A stretch of DNA of 62,878 nucleotides from OLB6 sp964493635 (GTDB lineage Bacteria > Bacteroidota > Ignavibacteria > Kapaibacteriales > Kapaibacteriaceae): NCBI GenBank assembly GCA_964493635.1, contig CAZBOW010000008.1, positions 1 to 62,878 of the forward strand, in the 5' to 3' direction. Positions within the stretch are counted from its first letter, which is position 1, and every line of letters starts with the position of its first letter. The notes beneath the pieces are model-generated. The model saw only the letters and a program-made list of their open reading frames with translations, searched no databases and was not told the origin of the DNA. This document shows positions 37,900 through 45,473 of the stretch, one piece after another. The translations under genes and the position numbers were made by a program.

Positions 37900-39489
37900 A
37901 TGAATCGCAGAAACTTTATCACTCGTACCGGCCTCGGCGCCGTAAGCCTGCCACTGGTGCTGCAGGGCATCCCACTGAAGGCCTACGATGGCCCAAAGCT
38001 GCAGCAGCTGTTTAACACCACGGAGGAATCCGATCGCGTGTTGGTTCTTGTGCAGCTCAACGGCGGTAATGATGGCTTAAACACCGTGATTCCGTTGGAC
38101 CAGTACGACACGTATGCTAGGATTCGACCCGGTGTGGCGATCCCCGAGGCTGCAGCACTGCGCCTAGCCAATCACGACCACTCGGCACTGCACCCAGCCC
38201 TAGACAAACTCGGCGAGCTGTATGCCGAGCAGAAGCTGGGTGTTGTACACGGCGTAAACTATCCGAATCCTGACCAGTCGCACTTCCGTTCGAACGATAT
38301 CTGGATGAGCGGCAGCGATGCCAATGTATCGGAGCCAACAGGTTGGCTGGGACGATACCTCAACACACTGTATCCTGGGTATCCCGAGGGCTATCCAAAC
38401 ACAGCGATGCCAGATCCTGTGGCCATTCAGATGTCGGCAGTGGTAAGCCTGCTGCTGGTAGGTAAGGAGCGGCAGTCCATGGGTATGGCTCTGCAGGATC
38501 CTGAAACGTTCTACAACCTTGTTAGCGGGACCGAGGCGCCCGGTACCGACCTGCCATCATCGACCTATGCCCGCGAGAATGTGGAGTATGTGCGTCAGAT
38601 CCAGCTCAAGAGCATGGATTACTCCACGGTGATTAAGGCCGCTGCCGATAAGGCTACTAATCAGGTTGCCTATCCCGAGGCGAATCGACTGGCAGATCAA
38701 CTTGCAATCGTAGCCCGCTTGATTGCAGGGGGCTTAAAGACGCGTGCCTACGTTGTTACACTCAACGGCTTTGATACGCATGCTGCACAGGTGGACGAAG
38801 CAGATCCAACAATTGGTGCCCATGCCGGTTTGCTACGGCTGGTGAGCGAGGCGCTCTCGGCCTTCCAGCGTGACTTGGAAGCCCAGAAGATCGATCACCG
38901 TGTGGTAACAATGACGTTCTCTGAGTTTGGCCGACGACCGTACTCCAACCTGAGCTACGGAACCGATCACGGCACGGCTGCTCCGATGTTTTTCATGGGT
39001 ACGCCCGTGCAGGATGGGGTAACCAGCACTACGCCAGATCTCGAGGATCTGGAGAATCAGAACATGAAGATCCGGTTCGACTTCCGCCAGATCTATGCTA
39101 GTGTGTTGGAGCAATGGTTCGGAGCCAGCCCACAGGACATCCAGGATGTGCTCTCCAAGCCGTACGAAACCATTCGTGTGATCAAAGGATCAACAACCAC
39201 GGTATCGAGCCAGCCACAGCAGAACGGCACGACCGTTCTCCAACCGATTGCACCGAATCCCGTGCATACAGAGGCTACCGTTGGCTACGTTGTGAAGGAA
39301 TCATGTGATCTCCGCATCGACCTGTTTGATGCGCTTGGAATACACGTAACAACAGTTGCGCAAGGTCATCATGATCCAGGCAGTTACGAAACAGGCATCA
39401 CGGTGAATGCTCTCCCGTCGGGCTCGTACTACGTACGCCTGAGTTCAGCGCAAGGACAGGTGGTGCAACCGCTGGTGGTTACGCGCTAA
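37900..39489 (+). CDS. DUF1501 protein with Tat-like leader and T9SS sorting domain
   Basis: A 529-residue DUF1501 (sulfatase-like fold) protein. The leader starts M-N-R-R-N-F-I-T-R, a twin-arginine motif, followed by a modest hydrophobic stretch. The core has N-G-G-N-D-G-L-N-T near residue 55, D-Q-S-H-F near 125, H-A near 300 and F-S-E-F-G-R-R near 343. The last ~80 residues (A-P-N-P-V, then P-S-G-S-Y-Y-V-R-L) are a T9SS type A domain. Function of the family is unknown. Overlaps clpX by 11 bp, convergent. Confidence 0.9.
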   Translation: MNRRNFITRTGLGAVSLPLVLQGIPLKAYDGPKLQQLFNTTEESDRVLVLVQLNGGNDGLNTVIPLDQYDTYARIRPGVAIPEAAALRLANHDHSALHPALDKLGELYAEQKLGVVHGVNYPNPDQSHFRSNDIWMSGSDANVSEPTGWLGRYLNTLYPGYPEGYPNTAMPDPVAIQMSAVVSLLLVGKERQSMGMALQDPETFYNLVSGTEAPGTDLPSSTYARENVEYVRQIQLKSMDYSTVIKAAADKATNQVAYPEANRLADQLAIVARLIAGGLKTRAYVVTLNGFDTHAAQVDEADPTIGAHAGLLRLVSEALSAFQRDLEAQKIDHRVVTMTFSEFGRRPYSNLSYGTDHGTAAPMFFMGTPVQDGVTSTTPDLEDLENQNMKIRFDFRQIYASVLEQWFGASPQDIQDVLSKPYETIRVIKGSTTTVSSQPQQNGTTVLQPIAPNPVHTEATVGYVVKESCDLRIDLFDALGIHVTTVAQGHHDPGSYETGITVNALPSGSYYVRLSSAQGQVVQPLVVTR

Positions 39490-40735
39490 GGTTCTGACGA
39501 TCGTCCACGGTGCTGAGGATCGGTTGGGCACCGTCGGTGACCACCGATTTGGTGATCCGACACACGCGTACGTCGCGCTGATCCGGCAGACGATACATGA
39601 TCGGATTCATCACCTCTTCCATCACGCCTCGCAAGCCCCTTGCCCCCGTTTTACGTTGCTTTGCTCGCACAACGATGGCCTGAAGGGCATCCGTGTCGAA
39701 CTCCAACTGGATACCTTCCAACAGCAGGAGCTTCTGGTATTGTTTGACCAGAGCATTCTTGGGATTTGTGAGGATGTCCAGCATGGCCTCGTCGGAGAGG
39801 GGGTCCAAAGCGGTGACTACGGGAAGTCGGCCGATGAATTCCGGAATGAATCCAAACTTCACAAGGTCGTCCGGCTCGACATGACGCAGTAATCCGGCAT
39901 GTTCCTCTAACGCATCGGCTGCGCCGGCTGTAAAGCCAATGGTGGACGGACGCTTGCGACGAGCGATAATCTTTTCCAGACCGTCGAACGCACCGCCACA
40001 GATGAAGAGGATGTTGCGCGTATTGACGTAGATCAGCGGCTGTTCGGGATGCTTGCGCCCACCCTTCGGTGGAATACCGGCAACGGTACCCTCGAGCATC
40101 TTCAGGAGGCCTTGCTGGACGCCTTCACCGGATACATCGCGGGTGATGGATGCCGAGTCGCTCTTTCGCGTGAGCTTGTCGATCTCATCGACGTAGATGA
40201 TGCCACGCTCGGCACGCTCAACATTGTAGTCGGCATTCTGCAGAAGGTTGACGATGATCGACTCGACGTCGTCGCCAACATACCCTGCTTCCGTGAGGGT
40301 TGTTGCATCAGCGATGGCAAATGGCACATCGAGAATCCGGGCCAACGTCTGGGCTAGGAGGGTTTTACCAGTGCCGGTGGGGCCAAGCAGCAGGATGTTA
40401 CTCTTTTCGATGTCGACGTCATCAAATGGACTAACAAAGTCCTCGGCTTGAATACGCTTGTAGTGGTTGTACACCGCAACGGAGAGGACTTCCTTTGGGA
40501 GATCCTGCCCAATGACAAACTGATCCAGCTGCTTTTTGATTTCCGACGGCTTAGGGAGCGAAGAGATATCGGCCTGAACACCAGCCTTCTGCGCATTCTT
40601 CCGGAGAATGTCTACTGAGTTCTGCACGCAGATGTCGCACATGTAGGCCCCCTTGCCGGCAATCAGGCTGGTAACCTCGCGCGAATTCCGTCCACAAAAC
40701 GAACAGTGCAGTTCTTCGGGTTGCTCCACAGACAC
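39479..40735 (-). CDS. clpX: ATP-dependent protease ATPase subunit ClpX
   Basis: A 418-residue AAA+ unfoldase that feeds substrates to ClpP. The N-terminal zinc-binding domain (C-S-F-C then C-D-I-C, residues ~11-36) is followed by Walker A G-P-T-G-T-G-K-T near 117 and Walker B I-Y-V-D-E-I-D-K. A G-F-T/I-G-F-like loop and the sensor regions complete the family pattern. GTG start at 40735. It lies 45 bp downstream of clpP in the csaA-tRNA-tig-clpP-clpX cluster. Confidence 0.95.
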   Translation of the reverse strand: MSVEQPEELHCSFCGRNSREVTSLIAGKGAYMCDICVQNSVDILRKNAQKAGVQADISSLPKPSEIKKQLDQFVIGQDLPKEVLSVAVYNHYKRIQAEDFVSPFDDVDIEKSNILLLGPTGTGKTLLAQTLARILDVPFAIADATTLTEAGYVGDDVESIIVNLLQNADYNVERAERGIIYVDEIDKLTRKSDSASITRDVSGEGVQQGLLKMLEGTVAGIPPKGGRKHPEQPLIYVNTRNILFICGGAFDGLEKIIARRKRPSTIGFTAGAADALEEHAGLLRHVEPDDLVKFGFIPEFIGRLPVVTALDPLSDEAMLDILTNPKNALVKQYQKLLLLEGIQLEFDTDALQAIVVRAKQRKTGARGLRGVMEEVMNPIMYRLPDQRDVRVCRITKSVVTDGAQPILSTVDDRQNLSA

Positions 40736-40780
40736 GTCTTTCGTAGTCGTTATCGGTCGTTCAGGATCCGTCGATCAGGA

Positions 40781-41389
40781 TCAGTCTTTTTTGGCCACTG
40801 CCTGGGCGCGATCCAGCACCTTGTCGATCAGACCATAGCTCAGCGCTTCATGGGCAGTCATGTAGTTATCCCGATCGGCATCTTTCTTAATCGTCTCGTA
40901 GTCCTTGCCGGTATGGGTGCTGATGATCGAGTAGAGCATGTCGCGCGTGCGGAGCATTTCCTTGGTGTAGATCTCGATGTCGGAGGCCTGTCCCTGGGTA
41001 CCACCAAGGGGCTGGTGCATCATGATCTTCGAGTGTGGCAGGGCAAAGCGCTTGCCCGTTGTACCGGCACAGAGCAGCACCTGCGCCATCGAAGCGGCCA
41101 TGCCAACGCAGATCGTGGAGATATCCGGCTTGACAAACTGCATGGTGTCGTAAATCGCCATGCCGGCCGATACACTACCACCAGGTGAGTTGATGTAGAC
41201 CGAGATATCCTTGTTTGGATCCTCACTCTGCAGGAACAGCAGCTGGGCAATGGTCAAGCTGGCAACAACATCATCGATGGGCGTGCCAATGAAGATGATA
41301 CGTTCCTTGAGCAGACGCGAGTAGATGTCGTAGGCCCGCTCACCGCGGCTCGTTTGCTCTACGACCATCGGTACCAGGTTGTTGTACAT
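40781..41389 (-). CDS. clpP: ATP-dependent protease proteolytic subunit ClpP
   Basis: A 202-residue serine protease. The catalytic triad is visible: Ser100 in V-G-M-A-A-S-M-A, His125 in M-M-H-Q-P and Asp174 in K-D-A-D-R-D. ATG 41389 is preceded by AAGGA. With the false gap collapsed, the tig stop lies 14 bp upstream, matching the standard tig-clpP-clpX arrangement. Confidence 0.95.
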   Translation of the reverse strand: MYNNLVPMVVEQTSRGERAYDIYSRLLKERIIFIGTPIDDVVASLTIAQLLFLQSEDPNKDISVYINSPGGSVSAGMAIYDTMQFVKPDISTICVGMAASMAQVLLCAGTTGKRFALPHSKIMMHQPLGGTQGQASDIEIYTKEMLRTRDMLYSIISTHTGKDYETIKKDADRDNYMTAHEALSYGLIDKVLDRAQAVAKKD

Positions 41390-41452
41390 GGCTGTAGTCC
41401 TTCCTACACGATTGGTTGCTGTGTGTCGGCGTCGACATCGGTCACCACGGCG

Positions 41453-41552
41453 NNNNNNNNNNNNNNNNNNNNNNNNNNNNNNNNNNNNNNNNNNNNNNNN
41501 NNNNNNNNNNNNNNNNNNNNNNNNNNNNNNNNNNNNNNNNNNNNNNNNNNNN
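41453..41552. other. Scaffold gap (100 N) with duplicated 55-bp flanks
   Basis: The 55 bases ending at 41452 recur at 41553-41607. The gap lies in the 3' end of tig and the tig-clpP spacer. After collapse, the tig stop (TAG) lies 14 bp before clpP. Confidence 0.95.
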
Positions 41553-41558
41553 TCCTTC

Positions 41559-42785
41559 CTACACGATTGGTTGCTGTGTGTCGGCGTCGACATCGGTCAC
41601 CACGGCGTACTCGATCAGTGCCGTCATGGTCTTCTCTGCGAGGAGTTGATCCATCACCTGTTGGTTCTGACGCATCAGCATACGGAACTGATCTTCGGGG
41701 ATGCCATACTTCTCGGCCGCATCGCCCAGATCCTCGTCGGCGATCTCCAATTTCTCCGCATCAACGATCTTGTTCCGAATCAACTCCCACCGAACGATGC
41801 GCTCCGCCGATGGCTTCAGCTCGTCCTCCAAGTCATGGGCTGTGAGTTGCTCGATGCCTGGAGCGCCTTCGTTGCGCTTTTTAAAGTCCTCAAAGAGCTG
41901 ATGCATCACAGAATGCACGAGGCTATGGGGAATGTCGAACGAGTGCATGTTCACCAGTTGTTCAACAATCTGGTTCTCCACAGCGTTTCGGGACGTGCGC
42001 TGGAAGTAGTCATGCAACTGGGTTTCGATGTCGTTTCGAAGATCTTCCGTTGTGGTAAAGCGCCCACCGGTAATCGTTTCCACGAAGCTGTTGGTGAACT
42101 CTGCCGGAACCACCTTCTGGATATCGGTGATGGTGATCTCGTAGGTAGGGGGCTCGCTGTTTTCGTCCTGTGTTTCGGCCGTGTACTGGGTTGCGTCGCC
42201 AACCTTCTTGTTGGTGAGGGAGTTCCGCAGGTGCATGTCCACCTGGTCGTCATCCAGAAACACGCGCTCTTCCTTGCCGTCCATCGTGAACGTTACCACG
42301 TGCATGGCATCCGTTGATTCCTCTGCCGTTTCGAACGTGGCAGCACGCAGGCACAGCCGATCAATCTCTTCCTGGACATCGTTCTCGGAAACCGGACGTA
42401 CGGGCCGATTCACCGACAGCGACCGATAGTCGCCCAGATCGAAGTCGGGCATCACCTCACACAGGATGGTGAAGACCACGCCTCCCTCGGCGGACTCTTC
42501 AATGTTGGTTAGTGCGGGATTGCCCACCACCGGAAGCTTCTCGGCAAGGGCAACGCGCTTGAACTCGGTATCAGCAATGGATTCAAGGGCCTCGGCCTCG
42601 ATCTGCTTACCGAAACGCTGCTTGATAGTAGGGAGAGGAACCTTTCCTTTACGGAAGCCCGGCAGTGAAATCGACTTTTGGGCTTTGGCGTAGGCGTCGT
42701 TGTAGTGTGGTTTAAGGTCCGTGGCCGAAAGGGTAATGCGCACCTCTCGGGTGCACCCTTCCAGCGCAGTGATGTGCTGGTCCAA
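41559..42785 (-). CDS. tig: Trigger factor (ribosome-associated chaperone)
   Basis: A 408-residue trigger factor. The ribosome-binding segment G-F-R-K-G-K-V-P near residue 43 and the long helical C-terminal chaperone domain are clear. The middle FKBP-like domain is present but divergent. TTG start at 42785 with AGGA about 7 bp before it, since no ATG or GTG occurs nearby in frame. It lies 25 bp downstream of tRNA-Leu and its stop sits in the duplicated gap flank. Confidence 0.92.
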   Translation of the reverse strand: MDQHITALEGCTREVRITLSATDLKPHYNDAYAKAQKSISLPGFRKGKVPLPTIKQRFGKQIEAEALESIADTEFKRVALAEKLPVVGNPALTNIEESAEGGVVFTILCEVMPDFDLGDYRSLSVNRPVRPVSENDVQEEIDRLCLRAATFETAEESTDAMHVVTFTMDGKEERVFLDDDQVDMHLRNSLTNKKVGDATQYTAETQDENSEPPTYEITITDIQKVVPAEFTNSFVETITGGRFTTTEDLRNDIETQLHDYFQRTSRNAVENQIVEQLVNMHSFDIPHSLVHSVMHQLFEDFKKRNEGAPGIEQLTAHDLEDELKPSAERIVRWELIRNKIVDAEKLEIADEDLGDAAEKYGIPEDQFRMLMRQNQQVMDQLLAEKTMTALIEYAVVTDVDADTQQPIV

Positions 42786-42810
42786 GGTATATCCTACGAA
42801 ATAAAGGGGG

Positions 42811-42892
42811 TGCGGAAGGAGAGACTCGAACTCTCACGGGTCGCCCCGCCAGATCCTAAGTCTGGTGCGTCTGCCAATTTCGCCACTTCCGC
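42811..42892 (-). tRNA. tRNA-Leu (anticodon UAG)
   Basis: On the minus strand the 82-nt gene has a 7-bp acceptor stem (GCGGAAG with CTTCCGC), an anticodon loop CTTAGGA (anticodon TAG), a class II long variable arm (CGGG-GCGA-CCCG) and the TTCGAGT T-loop. No full CCA is encoded. It lies between csaA and tig, all in one direction, and may be processed from a longer transcript. Confidence 0.95.
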
Positions 42893-42913
42893 AGAACTCC
42901 AAAGTTACAACTT

Positions 42914-43252
42914 CTATCGAAGTTTCGTGCCATCTGCCACAGGAGAATCCGGCACGGCCAGCACGACCGAGCCGTCCTGCTGAACAAAACCACACACGAG
43001 TACCTCACTCATCCAAGGGCCGATCTGTTTGGCAGGGAAGTTGCAGACCACCAGAACCTGTTTGCCAATGAGTTGCTCGGGCCGGTACAGAGCGGTGATC
43101 TGAGCACTACTCTGGCGGAGAGCCCCCTGCCCGAGATCGATCCATAGTTTGTACGCCGGCTTGCGGGCTTCCGGAAACGTTTCGGCCCGCACGATGGTGC
43201 CCGCGCGGAGATCGACGGCTTCGAAGTCCGACCAACTGATGAGCGTCTGCAT
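42914..43252 (-). CDS. csaA: CsaA-like tRNA-binding domain chaperone
   Basis: A 112-residue EMAP/tRNA-binding domain protein. W-S-D-F-E-A-V-D-L-R-A-G-T-I-V near the start, A-Y-K-L-W-I-D-L-G, S-S-A-Q-I-T and V-V-C-N-F-P are the CsaA signature. CsaA binds tRNA-like folds and has protein-export chaperone activity in some bacteria. Start 43252 is used as it gives the usual ~110 residues. Gene precedes the tRNA-Leu by 21 bp. Confidence 0.9.
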   Translation of the reverse strand: MQTLISWSDFEAVDLRAGTIVRAETFPEARKPAYKLWIDLGQGALRQSSAQITALYRPEQLIGKQVLVVCNFPAKQIGPWMSEVLVCGFVQQDGSVVLAVPDSPVADGTKLR

Positions 43253-43286
43253 CCGTGAATCCCTTGTTTTTCTCCAATTTACATCC

Positions 43287-44564
43287 ATGCACGTGGTCGT
43301 AATAGGAGGGGGGTGGAGCGGCGTTGCCGCAGCAATGCATGCTGCTGAGCACGGCGCACGCGTTACCGTTGTGGAGTCCCGGGGCTACCTTGGAGGCCGT
43401 GCCCGATCGTTCATCGACCGCCAGACCAATGACGAAATCGACAACGGTCAGCACGTCCTGATCGGAGCCTACACCGAGATGCTCGAGATCACGCGTACAT
43501 TGGGAACCAACCACCTTCTGCAGCCACAACCGGCCCTGCACGTACCCTTCGTTGACATAACCGGCCGGCGCACCGTACTGGATGCTGGACGATTACCGGG
43601 AAAACTCGGTATGGCCTGGGGCATCGCAACCTTGGGTGGCGTCTCGGTTGCTTCCCGGGTAGGAATTCTCACGTGGGCTGTCAAACTGCAGTTGGGCCAG
43701 CTTGATACTGGTGAACAGACGTGCTGGGAACACCTCAAGCGAAATGGACAGTCCCCCGAGGCCATTGAGCGATTTTGGGAGCCGATTGTCCTGGCCACCT
43801 TGAATGCTCCGCTGGACCAGGCCGACGCATCGTTGCTCGTCACCGTGATGCGTCTTGGTTTTCTGGGCGGACCGGAGGCTGCCCGACTCCTGCTTCCAAC
43901 GTCCGGACTGTCGGAGTTGTTGCACCCATTTCCGGATTGGATAGCCCATCGCGGCGGAGAGGTACGCCTGAGCACGATGGTAGATCGCTTCGAAGAAGAT
44001 GGAGATAGCATACGGGCAGTGATCTGTTCGGATGGTACGCGCATCGAAGCCGATGCCGTTGTGATTGCCACACCAGCATCATCCGTCAAGCGCCTCCTGC
44101 CGACGATCGCCGTTCCATCGTTCGACTACTCACCGATCATCAGCGTCTACCTGTGGTACAACCACCCATGGCTGACCGATGACCTGACAGCTGCCTTGGG
44201 CACAACGATTCAATGGGTGTTCCGAAAATCTCGAGCAGGTTTGGTTTCCGTAACGATCAGTGCGGCATCGGATCTAGCCCGCACGACGGGGGAGGAAATC
44301 ATCGCTCACTGCGACCATGAACTTCGACAGCTCTTCCACCTGCCCGACAGCATCGTGCTGAACCACGGTCAGGTTATCAAAGAGAAGCAGGCTACGCCGT
44401 TGCTCCGTCCGTCCGAACGCGCGCTGCGATCGTATCGTGTGGATGGACTGCCATGCAATGTTGCCCTTGCAGGCGATTGGACCGATACGGGCCTACCCGC
44501 TACGCTCGAGGGTGCCGTTCGGAGTGGTCGTCGGGCCGCGGCAGCGGTGATCGCTGCTGGATGA
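43287..44564 (+). CDS. hpnE: Hydroxysqualene dehydroxylase HpnE-like amine-oxidase family flavoprotein
   Basis: A 425-residue FAD enzyme. The dinucleotide-binding motif G-G-G-W-S-G-V-A-A-A is at residues 7-16, and D-N-G-Q-H-V-L-I-G-A-Y near 52 is characteristic of HpnE. HpnE reduces hydroxysqualene to squalene for hopanoids or carotenoids. A phytoene-desaturase role cannot be excluded. ATG 43287 is used; longer frames overlap the divergent csaA. No other hopanoid genes are in the window. The last 65 bp overlap the convergent PAP2 gene. Confidence 0.87.
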   Translation: MHVVVIGGGWSGVAAAMHAAEHGARVTVVESRGYLGGRARSFIDRQTNDEIDNGQHVLIGAYTEMLEITRTLGTNHLLQPQPALHVPFVDITGRRTVLDAGRLPGKLGMAWGIATLGGVSVASRVGILTWAVKLQLGQLDTGEQTCWEHLKRNGQSPEAIERFWEPIVLATLNAPLDQADASLLVTVMRLGFLGGPEAARLLLPTSGLSELLHPFPDWIAHRGGEVRLSTMVDRFEEDGDSIRAVICSDGTRIEADAVVIATPASSVKRLLPTIAVPSFDYSPIISVYLWYNHPWLTDDLTAALGTTIQWVFRKSRAGLVSVTISAASDLARTTGEEIIAHCDHELRQLFHLPDSIVLNHGQVIKEKQATPLLRPSERALRSYRVDGLPCNVALAGDWTDTGLPATLEGAVRSGRRAAAAVIAAG

Positions 44565-45102
44565 GGCGCACCAGCATCACCATGCCGTAGCCCCCTACCA
44601 TACCTAGGACGGCCCCACCCAGCACATCGCTGGGCCAGTGAACACCTACATAGATGCGAGAAACACCCATCAGTGCTGCGATGGCCACCCACAGCCAGGT
44701 GCGCTGCGGATAGTAGTGGTGGAGAATCACCGCCGCCGCAGTGTTATTCAAGGCGTGATTGGAGGGAAACGATCCCGCCCCATTCCCCACCATGCCAATC
44801 AGATTGATAGCGTCCGGGAGTACGTTGAATGGTCGAAGCCGATCGATGGGATTCTTCAGGAGAAGTGTGCTCAAGGGATCAAAAACCGCAATCATTACCA
44901 CCAGGGTTGCTGCTGCCCATCGCCCGCGAACACCTCCCTTCCACAGCAACAGAACAAGGGCAATCGCATAGATCGGCCGCCACCACGTCACCGATGTGAA
45001 GATCGGCATCACCGTGTCGAACAATCCGTTGGAAAGCCCGTGGTTAATGGCGTAGAAGAGCCATGTATCGATCTGTGAAAGGGTGTCGAAGAGCCAGGTC
45101 AT
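44500..45102 (-). CDS. PAP2 superfamily phosphatase
   Basis: A 200-residue membrane protein with the three PAP2 motifs: K-N-P-I-D-R-L-R-P (residues ~82-90), S-F-P-S-N-H-A (~111-117) and S-R-I-Y-V-G-V-H-W-P-S-D (~148-159). Likely acts on undecaprenyl diphosphate or phosphatidic acid in the inner membrane. The C-terminal 20-residue charged tail is coded in the overlap with hpnE. Confidence 0.9.
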   Translation of the reverse strand: MTWLFDTLSQIDTWLFYAINHGLSNGLFDTVMPIFTSVTWWRPIYAIALVLLLWKGGVRGRWAAATLVVMIAVFDPLSTLLLKNPIDRLRPFNVLPDAINLIGMVGNGAGSFPSNHALNNTAAAVILHHYYPQRTWLWVAIAALMGVSRIYVGVHWPSDVLGGAVLGMVGGYGMVMLVRLIQQRSPLPRPDDHSERHPRA

Positions 45103-45138
45103 GTTACGATTTCAGAGGATGAGTCAGGTATTTTTCCA

Positions 45139-45160
45139 CATCAACCGATATCCGTTGATG
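45139..45160. promoter_or_regulatory. Inverted repeat CATCAAC-N8-GTTGATG upstream of the PAP2 gene
   Basis: Perfect 7-bp arms separated by 8 bases, 37 bp upstream of the PAP2 start. Operator-like; regulator unknown. Confidence 0.4.
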
Positions 45161-45354
45161 ATCGCATCGGCGTGCACTATTTTGCCCACCGTTGTTCGAA
45201 CATCGCACCGCAGTAGTACGGAAATGTACGTCTGTATGGCAGCAAAGATCATACCGCCCGGTCAATAACACGTCAGCCACTACAAGTCACTACGCGCGAT
45301 CACGAACAGCTCCCATCACACATCAACCAACCCGGTTCCTTCCAGAGCGGGGAG

Positions 45355-45387
45355 AGTGAGTTGTCTGCTATCCTGAAGCAGCTCACT
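45355..45387 (+). promoter_or_regulatory. Leader hairpin of nrdJ
   Basis: Arms AGTGAG and CTCACT, with an inner stem CTGCT/AGCAG and a 7-base loop (a bulge of TTGT on one side). It lies about 85 bp upstream of the nrdJ start. It could be a leader control structure, but no B12 box is seen. Confidence 0.45.
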
Positions 45388-45473
45388 TTGTCCCACACCG
45401 CATCATAAGGATTCTGGTCGGGTGATACGATGGTGGGAAGGGGGCTTCACCATTTTTCAACCTTGGAGGATCC

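Larger units (their letters stand above)
45103..45473. other. Intergenic region between PAP2 and nrdJ
   Basis: 371 bp, the longest space without a gene. It holds a 22-bp inverted repeat (45139-45160), a hairpin (45355-45387) and the nrdJ ribosome site GGAGG near 45464. I see no convincing gene, tRNA or cobalamin riboswitch. A short open frame (45083-45268) has no supportable features. Confidence 0.7.

Noticed and set aside
45083..45268. Short open frame at the PAP2/nrdJ gap
   Set aside because: It starts inside PAP2 and has no ribosome site or domain, and its sequence does not look coding.
45270..45440. Cobalamin riboswitch in the nrdJ leader
   Set aside because: A GCCACT string is present, but the other conserved boxes and the multi-helix core are missing.
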